DNA from: Opitutia bacterium
GTDB taxonomy: Bacteria > Verrucomicrobiota > Verrucomicrobiae > Opitutales > UBA953
DNA: 64,000 nt
Assembly: GCA_004558035.1 (NCBI GenBank)
Contig: SFEJ01000002.1
Location: 35,350-99,349 of the forward strand
Direction of reading: 5' to 3'
Positions 27,945 to 38,213 of the stretch are shown piece after piece. Under the pieces are notes generated by a model. That model had not been told where the DNA came from. It ran no database searches and saw only the letters and a list, made by a program, of their open reading frames with translations. The position numbers were made by a program, and so were the translations under genes. Every line of letters begins with the position of its first letter. Position 1 is the first letter of the stretch.

Positions 27945-29669
27945 TCACGGGCGCGCGGGGCGCCAGTCGATGAGTTCCGCCTGCTGGTATCTGCGTCCGT
28001 TGTAGTTGTTCCACGAAAGCTTCAGCGCGAGATCGACGCGCGTTCCCGCGGGCGGAATGCGGTCCGCCTTGTGCCAGGCAACGACGCCGAGCCGCGCCAG
28101 CGTCGGCAGCACGATCTGAAAGCGGAAATTGGATTCGCCGAAGCAGACCGTTCCCGCGGGCATTTCGACGCCGCGCAGCCCGAAGATCGGTTCGGGATTG
28201 CCCTCGCCGAAGGGCGAAAGGCGCGCGATCTGGTCGAAGAGCTCCGGCGTGAGGTCGGCGACGTCGAGCCATTCCGCGATTTCGAGCACGATTTCGGGGA
28301 ATTCGCCGTAATTTTTTTCCTGATACTCGCCGACGGCGCGGTCGAAGACTTCGCGGAACGCGGCGACCTTGGCGACGTCCACCGTGATGCCGACCGCCAT
28401 CGGGTGGCCGCCCCAGGCCTCGAGCATGGCGTCGCCGTAGGGCTTGAGGACTTCGATGAGATTCACGCCGTCCACGCTTCTGCCGGAGCCCTTGGCGGAA
28501 TCGCCTTCGACGCCGAGCACGATGCAGGGACGATTGAAGCGCCGCGCGAGCTTGCCCGCGACGATGCCGACGACGCCCGGATGCCAGTCGCCGCACGCGA
28601 GCAGCGCGTTGCGGTCCGTTCCCGCGGCCTCGACCTGCGCGAGCGCCTCCTCGAAAATGACGCGTTCGATTTCCTGCCGGTCGCGGTTCATCTCGTTGAG
28701 CTGAGCGGCGAAGGCGGCGCAGCGCTTCGGGTTCCGGCAGAGGAACATTTCGACGGGCAGCGCGGCGTCGGCGAGACGACCGCTCGCGTTGATGCGCGGT
28801 CCGATGCGGTGCGAGACGTCCACGGGCAGAATGTCCGCCGTGTCCGCGATGTTGCTGGCGGAAATCAGCGCCTTGAGGCCTTCGCGCTTCGTGTTGCGCA
28901 TCTGCTTCAGACCGAACCACGTCATCGTGCGGTTTTCGCCCTGGAGCGGCGAAATGTCCGTAATCGTGCCCATCGCGACGAGGTCGAGATATTCGCGCAG
29001 GATGATGTTGAAGGCGCGCTCGTCGTTGCGGGAACGCAGCAGCTTGAGAAAGCCGTGAATGACCTTGAAGATGAGCCCCGCCGTGCACAGCGCGGAAAAT
29101 TCCGGCGCCGCGGAAAAGGACGAGTTGGGATTGACGAGCACGGCGCGCGGCGCCTCCGACGTCTTGCTGCGGTGGTGATCGACGATGACGACGTCGCAAC
29201 CCAACTCGGCGAGGCGCTCGACCTCCTCCGTCGCGTTCGTGCCGCAGTCCAACGCGAAGAACAGATCCGGTTTTCCTTCGGCGAGCGCGCGGTTCACGAT
29301 TTCCGGGCTCATGCCGTAGCCCTCCTCCTTGCGCCGCGGAATGAAATAATGCGGGCGCAGGCCGAACTCGCGCAGCACGCTCACGAGCAACGTCGTCGAG
29401 GTGACGCCGTCCACGTCGTAGTCGCCGCAGATCGCGATTTTTTCGCCGCGGTCGATCGCCCGGACGATGCGGTGGGCCGCCTTTTCGAGATTGGGGACGC
29501 GGAACGGATCCGTGATGTGCGAAAGCTTGGGCGAGAGAAACTTTTCCGCGTCGGGAATGCGCCCGTAGCCGGACTTCACGAGCACGGCGGCGACCGCCGG
29601 GAGCAGCCCAAGCTCCTCCTGGATGTCGTGAAGCGCGGATGCGTCCGCCTCTGTGTGAACCCATTTCAT
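27945..29669 (-). CDS. recJ: Single-stranded-DNA-specific 5'-3' exonuclease RecJ (574 aa)
   Basis: This DHH-family nuclease works in recombination and mismatch repair. Motif I is ICGDYDVDGVTSTTLL. Motif II/III is LDCGTNATEEV, followed by the DHH triad in VIVDHHRS. The DHHA1 part contains SGRSVDGVNL and WGGHPMAVGITV. The C-terminal OB domain contains FGEGNPEPIFGLRG. The start at 29669 (MKWVHTEAD) fits the family; the frame is open to 29738, but the added residues are not conserved in kind. First gene of a two-gene unit with the EamA transporter, divergent from the ABC exporter pair. Confidence 0.95.
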   Translation of the reverse strand: MKWVHTEADASALHDIQEELGLLPAVAAVLVKSGYGRIPDAEKFLSPKLSHITDPFRVPNLEKAAHRIVRAIDRGEKIAICGDYDVDGVTSTTLLVSVLREFGLRPHYFIPRRKEEGYGMSPEIVNRALAEGKPDLFFALDCGTNATEEVERLAELGCDVVIVDHHRSKTSEAPRAVLVNPNSSFSAAPEFSALCTAGLIFKVIHGFLKLLRSRNDERAFNIILREYLDLVAMGTITDISPLQGENRTMTWFGLKQMRNTKREGLKALISASNIADTADILPVDVSHRIGPRINASGRLADAALPVEMFLCRNPKRCAAFAAQLNEMNRDRQEIERVIFEEALAQVEAAGTDRNALLACGDWHPGVVGIVAGKLARRFNRPCIVLGVEGDSAKGSGRSVDGVNLIEVLKPYGDAMLEAWGGHPMAVGITVDVAKVAAFREVFDRAVGEYQEKNYGEFPEIVLEIAEWLDVADLTPELFDQIARLSPFGEGNPEPIFGLRGVEMPAGTVCFGESNFRFQIVLPTLARLGVVAWHKADRIPPAGTRVDLALKLSWNNYNGRRYQQAELIDWRPARP

Positions 29670-29754
29670 CGCGGCGCGGGGAAAAATCGGAGGGTCATTA
29701 GAACACAATCCCCGCGTTCCCGCCACCCGAAATTTCACCGCGCGCGTTCCCGCG

Positions 29755-29786
29755 AAAGTTTTCCGGCGCTTCGGGAAACTTTTTTC
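29755..29786 (+). terminator. Terminator-like hairpin in the leader of the ABC exporter operon
   Basis: AAAGTTTTCC and GGGAAACTTT pair around an 8-nt loop and are followed by a T-run. No plus-strand gene ends upstream, so if functional it would act as a leader attenuator for the downstream operon. Otherwise it is incidental. Confidence 0.35.
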
Positions 29787-29831
29787 TCGGCGCGGCGTTT
29801 ACATCGGAATAGTTTTTCGAAAAATTCACCG

Positions 29832-30542
29832 ATGGCGACACCCGCACAAGACAACGACGACGTTCCCGTGATCGAATTGGTCGACGCGCGGAAGACTTAC
29901 CGCATGGGCGACGAAGACGTCCACGCGCTCGACGGCGTGAGCATCCGGATCCGCCGCGGCGAGTTCATCGCGATTCTCGGGCCGTCGGGCTCGGGCAAAT
30001 CGACGATGATGAACATGCTCGGCTTCATGGACACGCTGACGAGCGGGAAAATGTATTTCGAAGGCAAGGACGTGTCCCGCGTCGGCGCTTCGCGTCGCGC
30101 CTGGTACCGCGCGAACCGCATCGGCTTCATCTTTCAGGCGTTCAACCTGCTCCCGCGGCTGAGCGTTCTCGAAAACGTGATGCTGCCGCTGACGTATTCC
30201 AAGGTGCCGCGCCGCGAGGCGGAACGGCGCGCGCGCGAGGCGCTTTCCCGCGTGGCGCTCGACCACCGCGTCGCCCACCTGCCCTCGCAGCTTTCCGGCG
30301 GCGAACGCCAGCGCGTCGCGACGGCGCGCGCGCTCGTGAACAATCCCGGCGTCGTGCTCGCGGACGAGCCCACGGGCAATCTCGACAGCAAGAACGTCGC
30401 GCGCACGCTGAACCTGCTCCGCTCGCTCCGCGACGACGGGCTGCCGGTCGTCATGGTCACGCACGACCTGGAAGTCGCGAAGGCGACGAGCCGCGTCGTC
30501 TCGATGCGCGACGGGAAAATTCTGGAGGACTACCTGCAATGA
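29832..30542 (+). CDS. MacB/LolD-type ABC transporter ATPase (236 aa)
   Basis: ATP-binding subunit of a type VII ABC system. Walker A is GPSGSGKST, the Q-loop is IGFIFQAFNLLPRLSVLENVMLPL, the signature is LSGGERQR, Walker B is VVLADEPTGNLDS, and the H-loop is VMVTHDLE. The FQAFNLLP and PTGNLD stretches are typical of the LolD/MacB/FtsE clade. Its stop overlaps the permease start by 4 bp (ATGA), so they are translationally coupled and form one complex. No membrane-fusion-protein gene (MacA-like) lies beside it. Confidence 0.93.
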   Translation: MATPAQDNDDVPVIELVDARKTYRMGDEDVHALDGVSIRIRRGEFIAILGPSGSGKSTMMNMLGFMDTLTSGKMYFEGKDVSRVGASRRAWYRANRIGFIFQAFNLLPRLSVLENVMLPLTYSKVPRREAERRAREALSRVALDHRVAHLPSQLSGGERQRVATARALVNNPGVVLADEPTGNLDSKNVARTLNLLRSLRDDGLPVVMVTHDLEVAKATSRVVSMRDGKILEDYLQ

Positions 30543-31810
30543 ACTTCTACGGAGCGTTCGTGAACGGGCTGCGCGAAATCCTCGCGCACAAGATGCGTTC
30601 CCTGCTTTCGATGTCGGGCATCATCCTCGGCGTCGCCGCGCTCGTGGCGATGGTCTCGGTCGTTCAGGGCATGGTCGGCCAGTTCAAGGGCTTCATCGAG
30701 ATGCAGGGCGGCATCGAGAAAATCACGATTTCGACGGAATCGCTCCCGAAAGAACAGGAGCACCTGCAGGATTCCGCGCCCGGACTGCGCATGACGGACG
30801 TGGACGCGATCCGCAAGCTCGTGCCGAGCGTGTCGCACATTTCGCCGGAGATTTCGATAAAGTGGACGCGCGTCTCGCGCAACGGCAAGGAATTCAACGC
30901 GCGCGTCACGGGAACGATGTCCGACTGGCTCGTCATCAACAAGCGCTCCGTCGCGCAGGGGCGCTTCCTCGCGGACGCGGACGAGCTTTCTCGCGCGAAG
31001 GTCTGCGTGCTCGGCTCCCTCGTCGTCGAAGAAATCTTCGAGGCGAACGAAGACCCGATCGGCAAGCCGGTGAAGATCGGCGGCGAATGGTTCACCGTCG
31101 TCGGCGTGCTCGACACCTATTCCGTCGGCGGCGGGAACGGCGACAAAAAAGCGAACCGCGGTCCCGGCCGCTGGATGAACGGCGGCTGCTACATTCCGAT
31201 TCACACCGCGATGACGAACTACACGTCCACGGACAAGCTCTCGTCGCTCTACGTGCGCGTCAGCTCCGTCGAACAGCTCGAAGAGACCGTCGCGCGTCTC
31301 GACCGCGTGCTGCTGCAGTCGCACGACGGCTTTCAGGATTTTTCGATCTCGACGAACGAGGAAATGCTCGACGAATTCAAGAAGACCGAGCGCTCGTTCA
31401 TGATCTCGCTCGGCGGCGTCGCGTTCATTTCGCTCTTCATCGGCGGCATCGGCATCATGAACGTCATGCTCGCGGCGATCAACGAACGCATCCGCGAAAT
31501 CGGCGTGCGCAAGGCAGTCGGCGCGCGCGCGAGCGACATCTTCCTGCAGTTTCTCGTCGAGACGGCGCTGGTGAGCTCGCTCGGCGGCCTGCTCGGACTA
31601 GGGCTTTCCGTGGCGCTCGTTCAGGGCATCGGCACCGTGATGTCGGGAACGGGCTCGCCGATGAGCCGCGGCATGACGGGCATGGCGGTGGAGCCGGGCG
31701 TGATGCTCGCGGGCTTCGTCTTCTCGGTCGGCATCGGCGTCGTCTCGGGCATTTTCCCCGCCCTGCGCGCCTCGCGCCTCGACCCGATCGAAGCCCTCCG
31801 CTACGAGTGA
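30539..31810 (+). CDS. MacB/FtsX-family ABC transporter permease (423 aa)
   Basis: Membrane partner of the preceding ATPase. It has one N-terminal membrane helix (LLSMSGIILGVAALVAMVSVVQGM), a large periplasmic MacB-core domain of about 220 residues, and three helices at the C-terminus. The pattern INERIREIGVRKAVGARASDIFLQFLVETALVSSLGGLLG and the final FPALRASRLDPIEALRYE are hallmark FtsX/MacB sequences. Such pairs extract or export lipoproteins, peptides or toxins through mechanotransmission. The cargo is unknown. Confidence 0.93.
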   Translation: MNFYGAFVNGLREILAHKMRSLLSMSGIILGVAALVAMVSVVQGMVGQFKGFIEMQGGIEKITISTESLPKEQEHLQDSAPGLRMTDVDAIRKLVPSVSHISPEISIKWTRVSRNGKEFNARVTGTMSDWLVINKRSVAQGRFLADADELSRAKVCVLGSLVVEEIFEANEDPIGKPVKIGGEWFTVVGVLDTYSVGGGNGDKKANRGPGRWMNGGCYIPIHTAMTNYTSTDKLSSLYVRVSSVEQLEETVARLDRVLLQSHDGFQDFSISTNEEMLDEFKKTERSFMISLGGVAFISLFIGGIGIMNVMLAAINERIREIGVRKAVGARASDIFLQFLVETALVSSLGGLLGLGLSVALVQGIGTVMSGTGSPMSRGMTGMAVEPGVMLAGFVFSVGIGVVSGIFPALRASRLDPIEALRYE

Positions 31811-31813
31811 TTT

Positions 31814-31884
31814 TCGGGAGCCGAGGAGTTTAAAAGGCAATTACTCCTCGACTCCTCAACTCCTCAACTCTTAAACTCATCCGC
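31814..31884. repeat. Word-repeat hairpin (GAGGAGTTTAAAAGG / ACTCCTCAACTCC family)
   Basis: Between the convergent permease and TonB-like genes is GAGGAGTTTAAAAGGCAATT followed by ACTCCTCGACTCCTCAACTC and TTAAACTC. The AGGAGTTTAAAAGG-N-AATTACTCCT core recurs, inverted, at 38156-38185 with one base changed. Confidence 0.75.
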
Positions 31885-31885
31885 C

Positions 31886-32968
31886 TCAGCGGTAGTGGAA
31901 GGAGATCTCCGTCGTCTGCTCTTCGCCGAACATCGCGCTCATCTCCGCGCCCCAAGGCTCGTAGGGCGCGCGGGATTCCACGGCGTCCCGGCAGGCGTAG
32001 GCGGCGAGCTCCGACGCGCTCGAACGCACCACTTTCGAGCCCTTCAGCGTGCCGTCCGCGCAAAGCGTGAAGCGCACGACGACCATGCCGCGCGCGCGCA
32101 CCGACGAACGCTCGCAGGCGAGATACCACGCCGCCTGAATCGCCTCGAGCATGCGCTGCGTGTAATCGCCGAACTCGCTGAACTTCGCGTCGAGCGAGAC
32201 CGCGCCGATTTCGCTCGTCTTGGTGTTGGACTTCATCGTGAGCAGGCACAGACCGCCGGGCGGCGCAATGCGCGGACGCTCTCCCGGATCGGGAACGTCC
32301 GCGCCCGCGGCGGGAACGGCGCGGTCGGCGGGCGGCGCCACGGGCGTTTCGCCCCGGGCAAGCGTTCCCGCGTCGCTCTCGCGCGCATCGACGCCCGCTT
32401 CCTCACGCGGCGCATCGTCGGCGGTTTCGCTTTCGGCGGGAACGTCCCGTGAGGCGTCGTCCTCGCTCCGCGGCGCGGCGACCGGCTCCGCGGGCGCGGC
32501 GGAGGCGCGCGCCTCTTCGGGAAGCAGCTCGCGCGGCAGCACGTTTTCGGCGACCGCGAAGGAATCCTCCAGCTCGCCGTCGGTTTCGGGGCGGCGGGAA
32601 CGCGTCGTCAGATCGGGATTTTCCTGCGCGGCGCGCTGGTCGGCGGCGGCGCGGTTCGGCGTCTCCGCGGGCGGAGTCCGTTCGGGCGCGTTCGGGTTGA
32701 CGGGCACGAAGCGCAGCTCCTTCTTCTTTCGAAATTCCTCGGGCAAAAGCGCCTCGGGAAGATCGACCTGCGCCGCCTCGACGAGCTCGACCGGGCGCGC
32801 GGGAACGCGTTCTGGCGCAAGCAGTTCGAGCTCCGGCGCGAGACGGACGCCGAGCAGATGCGCGACGACCGCGAGCAGCGCGGCGGCGACGAGACGCTTC
32901 CTCGGAGCGCGGCGGTAGGCCGCCTCGAAAAGCTCGCGCCAAAGCGCCATGTCCGCGGAAACGTTCAT
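31886..32968 (-). CDS. TonB/TolA-like energy-transducer protein (360 aa)
   Basis: The N-terminus is cytoplasmic, with one membrane segment at about 24-42 (RLVAAALLAVVAHLLGVRLA). A long acidic, Pro/Ala/Glu-rich spacer (about 50-250) suits a periplasm-spanning arm. The C-terminal domain (about 265-360) reads GDYTQRMLEAIQAAWYLACE, then VVVRFTLCADGTLKGSKVVRSS. This is the TonB_C/TolA_C pattern of alpha helix plus VxVxFxxxxDGxLxxxxVxxSSG. It probably couples the proton gradient to an outer-membrane transporter. ExbB/ExbD genes are not adjacent. The two Cys in the C-terminal domain (in LACE and YACRD) could form a disulfide. Confidence 0.75.
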   Translation of the reverse strand: MNVSADMALWRELFEAAYRRAPRKRLVAAALLAVVAHLLGVRLAPELELLAPERVPARPVELVEAAQVDLPEALLPEEFRKKKELRFVPVNPNAPERTPPAETPNRAAADQRAAQENPDLTTRSRRPETDGELEDSFAVAENVLPRELLPEEARASAAPAEPVAAPRSEDDASRDVPAESETADDAPREEAGVDARESDAGTLARGETPVAPPADRAVPAAGADVPDPGERPRIAPPGGLCLLTMKSNTKTSEIGAVSLDAKFSEFGDYTQRMLEAIQAAWYLACERSSVRARGMVVVRFTLCADGTLKGSKVVRSSASELAAYACRDAVESRAPYEPWGAEMSAMFGEEQTTEISFHYR

Positions 32969-33410
32969 TGCTGAAGAAAGTTAAATCTTAACTCGAAAAG
33001 GGGAAAGCGGAAAATGGCGCCTCCGCGGGAACGCGCGAACCGCGGACGGAAATTGACCGCGGAAGCTCACGGGAAGCCCCGAAGCGGAGGGCTCCCGGAA
33101 TCCGCGCCGCGCACGAAGTTCTCCCGCAAAGGCGCCAAGACGCGAAGATTTTCGACCGCGAAGTCAATGGAAGTTAAAGAAAGTTTTTAAGCTCGAATTG
33201 ACGCGAATTTTCACGAATTTCGACCGGCGCTCCCGTGAAAACCGAGTCCCTTTTCCAAAAATCTTTGCGTCTTGGCGTCTTTGCAGGAAAATTTGAGCGG
33301 AGACGCCCGAACGCGCGGCGAGAAAACGCGGTCTCTTAGGCAAATTTCCGTGTTCTTCCGTGTTTTCCGTGGTTAAAACTTTCCTCTTGCCTCGGTATTC
33401 GTAACCGAGG
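32969..33410. repeat. Gene-free mosaic of short intergenic repeat words
   Basis: I see no credible gene here. The region is a patchwork of short repeated words, several in inverted pairs. GCAAAGGCGCCAAGACGCGAAG (about 33125-33146) mirrors CTTTGCGTCTTGGCGTCTTTGC (about 33263-33285). There is also ATTGACGCGAATTTTCACGA and TCCGTGTTCTTCCGTGTTTT. The words resemble small intergenic repeats I recall from many GC-rich environmental bacteria. It lies upstream of the TonB-like gene and downstream of mutB. Confidence 0.5.
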
Positions 33411-33458
33411 GGATGAAAAAAAAAGCGGCGTTCCCGTCGGGAAGGACGGGAACGCCGC
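33411..33458 (-). terminator. mut operon terminator built from an inverted motif pair
   Basis: A 14-bp stem GCGGCGTTCCCGTC / GACGGGAACGCCGC (33425-33458, 6-nt loop) is followed on the minus strand by ten T. It sits 22 bp after the mutB stop. Each arm holds one CGTTCCCG/CGGGAACG word. Confidence 0.93.
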
Positions 33459-33480
33459 GCGCGGAAAGGAGGGCGAAAAA

Positions 33481-35652
<2,172 letters not shown>

Positions 35653-35684
35653 TGTCTTTCAAAACCTTTCTTTGTCTGCATGGA

Positions 35685-37580
35685 TTAAAGCGCGACGCCG
35701 ACCCGTTTCAGCAGCGCCTCGTTGACGGCGCGGCAGTTCGCCTTGACGTGGATGAACTCGTCCACGCCCGCCGCCTTGAAGGCTTCGACGAAATCCGCCG
35801 GGTAGCCCGCGAGGACGACGACCGTCTCCGGCTTCGCCGCCTTGATCGCGCGCGTCAGCTCGGGAACGATTTCCGGGTAAGTGTCGTCCGTCGAGCAGAC
35901 GACGACGATTTCCGCGCCCGAGGCGAGCGCCGCCTCCGCCGCCGCGGGAACGTCCTTGAAGCCCGCGTTGGAGAGGATTTCGAAGCCGCCGACGTCGAAG
36001 AATCCCGTCGAGAAGTCCGCGCGCGCCTTGTGCTGGCGGACGGGTCCCATGTTCGCGAGGAAGACCTTCGGGCGCTTCGGCGCCGCCCAGACGGCCTCGC
36101 GCATCTTTTCGAAGGGTTCCGCGGCGCGCGTGCGCGGCAGTTTCGGCGCGGAGACGACGGCGGGAACGTCCGCCGCGCAGGCGCAGCCGGATTTTTCGCC
36201 GTTCTTCGCGCAGCAGCAGGCGCGTTTTTCGAGCGGTTTTTCGAGCGGATTCGCGTAAAGATTCACGCCGACGAGCGTCATGCGGCGCTGGTCGAGCAGC
36301 TTGCGCTTTTCGGCGTCGACCGCCGCGACCGCCGCCTGGGGCGTTCCCGCGAGCACTGCGGCGGCCATGCCGCCCGCCTTTTCGACGTCCTGGAAGAGCG
36401 CGTACGCCTTTTCGGCGAGCTGCGCCGTGAGCGATTCCACGTAGGGAGAGCCGCCCGCGGGATCGAGCACCTTGTCGAAGCAGCATTCCTCGCGCAGGAT
36501 GATGTGGAGATTCTGCGCGATGCGGCGCGAGAAGTCGTCGGGCTTGCGCACGGCGGCGTCGAACGGCGCGATCGAGAGCGAATCCACGCCCGCAAGCACG
36601 GCGGCGGTCGCCTCCGTCGTCGCGCGCAGCATGTTCACGTGCACGTCGAGCGAGGACTTGTTCCAGCGCGCCGTCACGGCGTGGACGCACGCCTTGGCGG
36701 ATTCGTCGTTCCCGCCGCAGGCGCGGACAATCTGCGCCCAGAGCGTCCGCAGCGCGCGGACCTTCGCGAGGGACATGAAGAAGTCTCCGCCCATCGCGAG
36801 CGTGAAGCGGATCTTCGAGGCGGCGACGTCGATCGCGAAGCCCGCCTTTTCGAGCGCGCGCAGGTATTCGACCGCCGTCGCGAGCGCGTAGCCGAGCTCC
36901 TGAACGGCGTTCGCGCCGGCGTCCGCCCAGATCGCGGCGTCCACGCCGACCGTGCGGAACGCGGGCTGGGAGCGCTTCGTCACGTCCGCCATTTCCGCGT
37001 AAAGTTCGTCGAGCGTCTTCGGGAGCATTCCCGCGCGCAGCAGCGCGCCGAGCGGATCGACGGAAATCGCGCCCGCGACGGCGCGGTCGTTCCCGCCGAG
37101 CTCCTTGATCGCCTTGCCGACCACGTCATAGACTTTCTTCGGCTCGACGCCGCCGTCGATGAAGAGCGCGAGCTTCGAGAAATCCGCCCCCGCGAGCGCG
37201 GTCTTGACCGCCTCGACGGAAAGCTCCTTGAGCCCGCCGTGCGAGCCCGCGGCGCGGAATTTCAGGGAAACGGCGCCCTGCCCGCGCTCGAGCGCGGCGC
37301 GCAGGCGCGCGTTGAACTTGTCCGCGCAGCCGGCGGCGGTCTCCTGCGCGACCGTCCAGGCGCGCGGCTCGGCGTGAACGCCGCGCGTGTAGGGGAAAAA
37401 TCCCGGGAACGCCGCGTCGGGCGCGACGCCGTCGTAGATGGGCTCGACGACGATGCCCTCGGGCGTCTTGGTAAAGAGTTTCTTCTCGAACGGCGCGCCC
37501 TTGAGCGACTCGACCGCGACGGCCTTCCAGGCCTCGTAGGTCGGCTTTTCGAATTCTTCAAGCGTAAGTTTCTGCTTCAT
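35685..37580 (-). CDS. mutA: Methylmalonyl-CoA mutase small (non-catalytic) subunit (631 aa)
   Basis: Partner of MutB in the heterodimeric mutase. It aligns in layout with MutB but has lost the B12-ligating motif: at the DxHxxG position it reads GPVRQHKARADF. The barrel domain retains the family frame (RVTLAMGGDFFMSLAKVRALRTLWAQI-like sequence and LDPAGGSPYVESLT). The linker between barrel and B12-like domain has an unusual cysteine cluster (ACCCAKNGEKSGCACAAD) at about residues 453-470. This is not something I know from the family. Confidence 0.94.
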   Translation of the reverse strand: MKQKLTLEEFEKPTYEAWKAVAVESLKGAPFEKKLFTKTPEGIVVEPIYDGVAPDAAFPGFFPYTRGVHAEPRAWTVAQETAAGCADKFNARLRAALERGQGAVSLKFRAAGSHGGLKELSVEAVKTALAGADFSKLALFIDGGVEPKKVYDVVGKAIKELGGNDRAVAGAISVDPLGALLRAGMLPKTLDELYAEMADVTKRSQPAFRTVGVDAAIWADAGANAVQELGYALATAVEYLRALEKAGFAIDVAASKIRFTLAMGGDFFMSLAKVRALRTLWAQIVRACGGNDESAKACVHAVTARWNKSSLDVHVNMLRATTEATAAVLAGVDSLSIAPFDAAVRKPDDFSRRIAQNLHIILREECCFDKVLDPAGGSPYVESLTAQLAEKAYALFQDVEKAGGMAAAVLAGTPQAAVAAVDAEKRKLLDQRRMTLVGVNLYANPLEKPLEKRACCCAKNGEKSGCACAADVPAVVSAPKLPRTRAAEPFEKMREAVWAAPKRPKVFLANMGPVRQHKARADFSTGFFDVGGFEILSNAGFKDVPAAAEAALASGAEIVVVCSTDDTYPEIVPELTRAIKAAKPETVVVLAGYPADFVEAFKAAGVDEFIHVKANCRAVNEALLKRVGVAL

Positions 37581-37673
37581 TGCTTTCTGGTTCGTGGGTT
37601 CATCGGAAATGCGCGGGAGCGCGGGAACGCGCGCGGAACGAGGCCGCGGAGACGTTCCCGCGATTCCGGCGCG

Positions 37674-38078
37674 TCAGTGCTGGCAAAATTCGGTGAGGAC
37701 GCCGAACGTGGATTTCGGGTGGAGGAAGCCGACCTTCGTGTCGTGGGCTCCGGGAACGGGCGTTTCGTTGATCAGCGCGCAACCGGCGGCCTTCGCCTGC
37801 GCGAGCTGCGCCGCGGCGTCGTCCGTGCAGAACGCGACGTGATGGATGAGTCCGCGCCCGCCGTTCTTTTCGATCGCCTTGGCGATCGGGCTGTCCGGCG
37901 AAGTCGGTTCGAGGAGTTCGATGTGCACGCCGGCGACGTCGAACATGGCGACGCGCACCTTCTGCGAGGGCACTTCTTCGATGTGGGGCTCGCCCAGCCC
38001 GAGCGCGTCGCGGTAGTGCGGGACGGTGGCTTCGAGGCTCGTGACGGCGATGCCGATATGGTCGATCTGGGTAATCAT
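37674..38078 (-). CDS. mce: Methylmalonyl-CoA epimerase (134 aa)
   Basis: It converts (R)- to (S)-methylmalonyl-CoA, linking the mutase to propionyl-CoA metabolism. It has the vicinal-oxygen-chelate fold with MITQIDHIGIAVTSLEATVPH. Metal ligands are His7, His80 (in GLIHHVAF) and Glu130 (in LTEFCQH). Length is typical. It lies 93 bp before mutA; that gap contains only CGTTCCCG words. Its place between meaB and mutA supports the assignment over other VOC proteins. Confidence 0.93.
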   Translation of the reverse strand: MITQIDHIGIAVTSLEATVPHYRDALGLGEPHIEEVPSQKVRVAMFDVAGVHIELLEPTSPDSPIAKAIEKNGGRGLIHHVAFCTDDAAAQLAQAKAAGCALINETPVPGAHDTKVGFLHPKSTFGVLTEFCQH

Positions 38079-38111
38079 GGTTTTGAGATCTTTCGTTTGT
38101 TTGCGTTGACT

Positions 38112-38213
38112 GAAAAGGGGAAAAGGAAGTCGAAAAGGTCGAGGAGTTGAAAAGGTTCAGGAGTAATTACCTTTTAAACTCCTCCGCTCCTCCACTCCTC
38201 GACTTTTTCGTTG
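38112..38213. repeat. Word-repeat hairpin overlapping the end of meaB
   Basis: AAAAGGTCGAGGAGTTGAAAAGG on the left pairs with CCTTTTAAACTCC-TCC-ACTCCTCGACTTTTT-like sequence on the right around a GGAGTAATTACC centre. The core matches 31825-31850 in inverted orientation. The right arm, read on the minus strand, encodes the last residues of MeaB and its stop codon. Confidence 0.75.
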
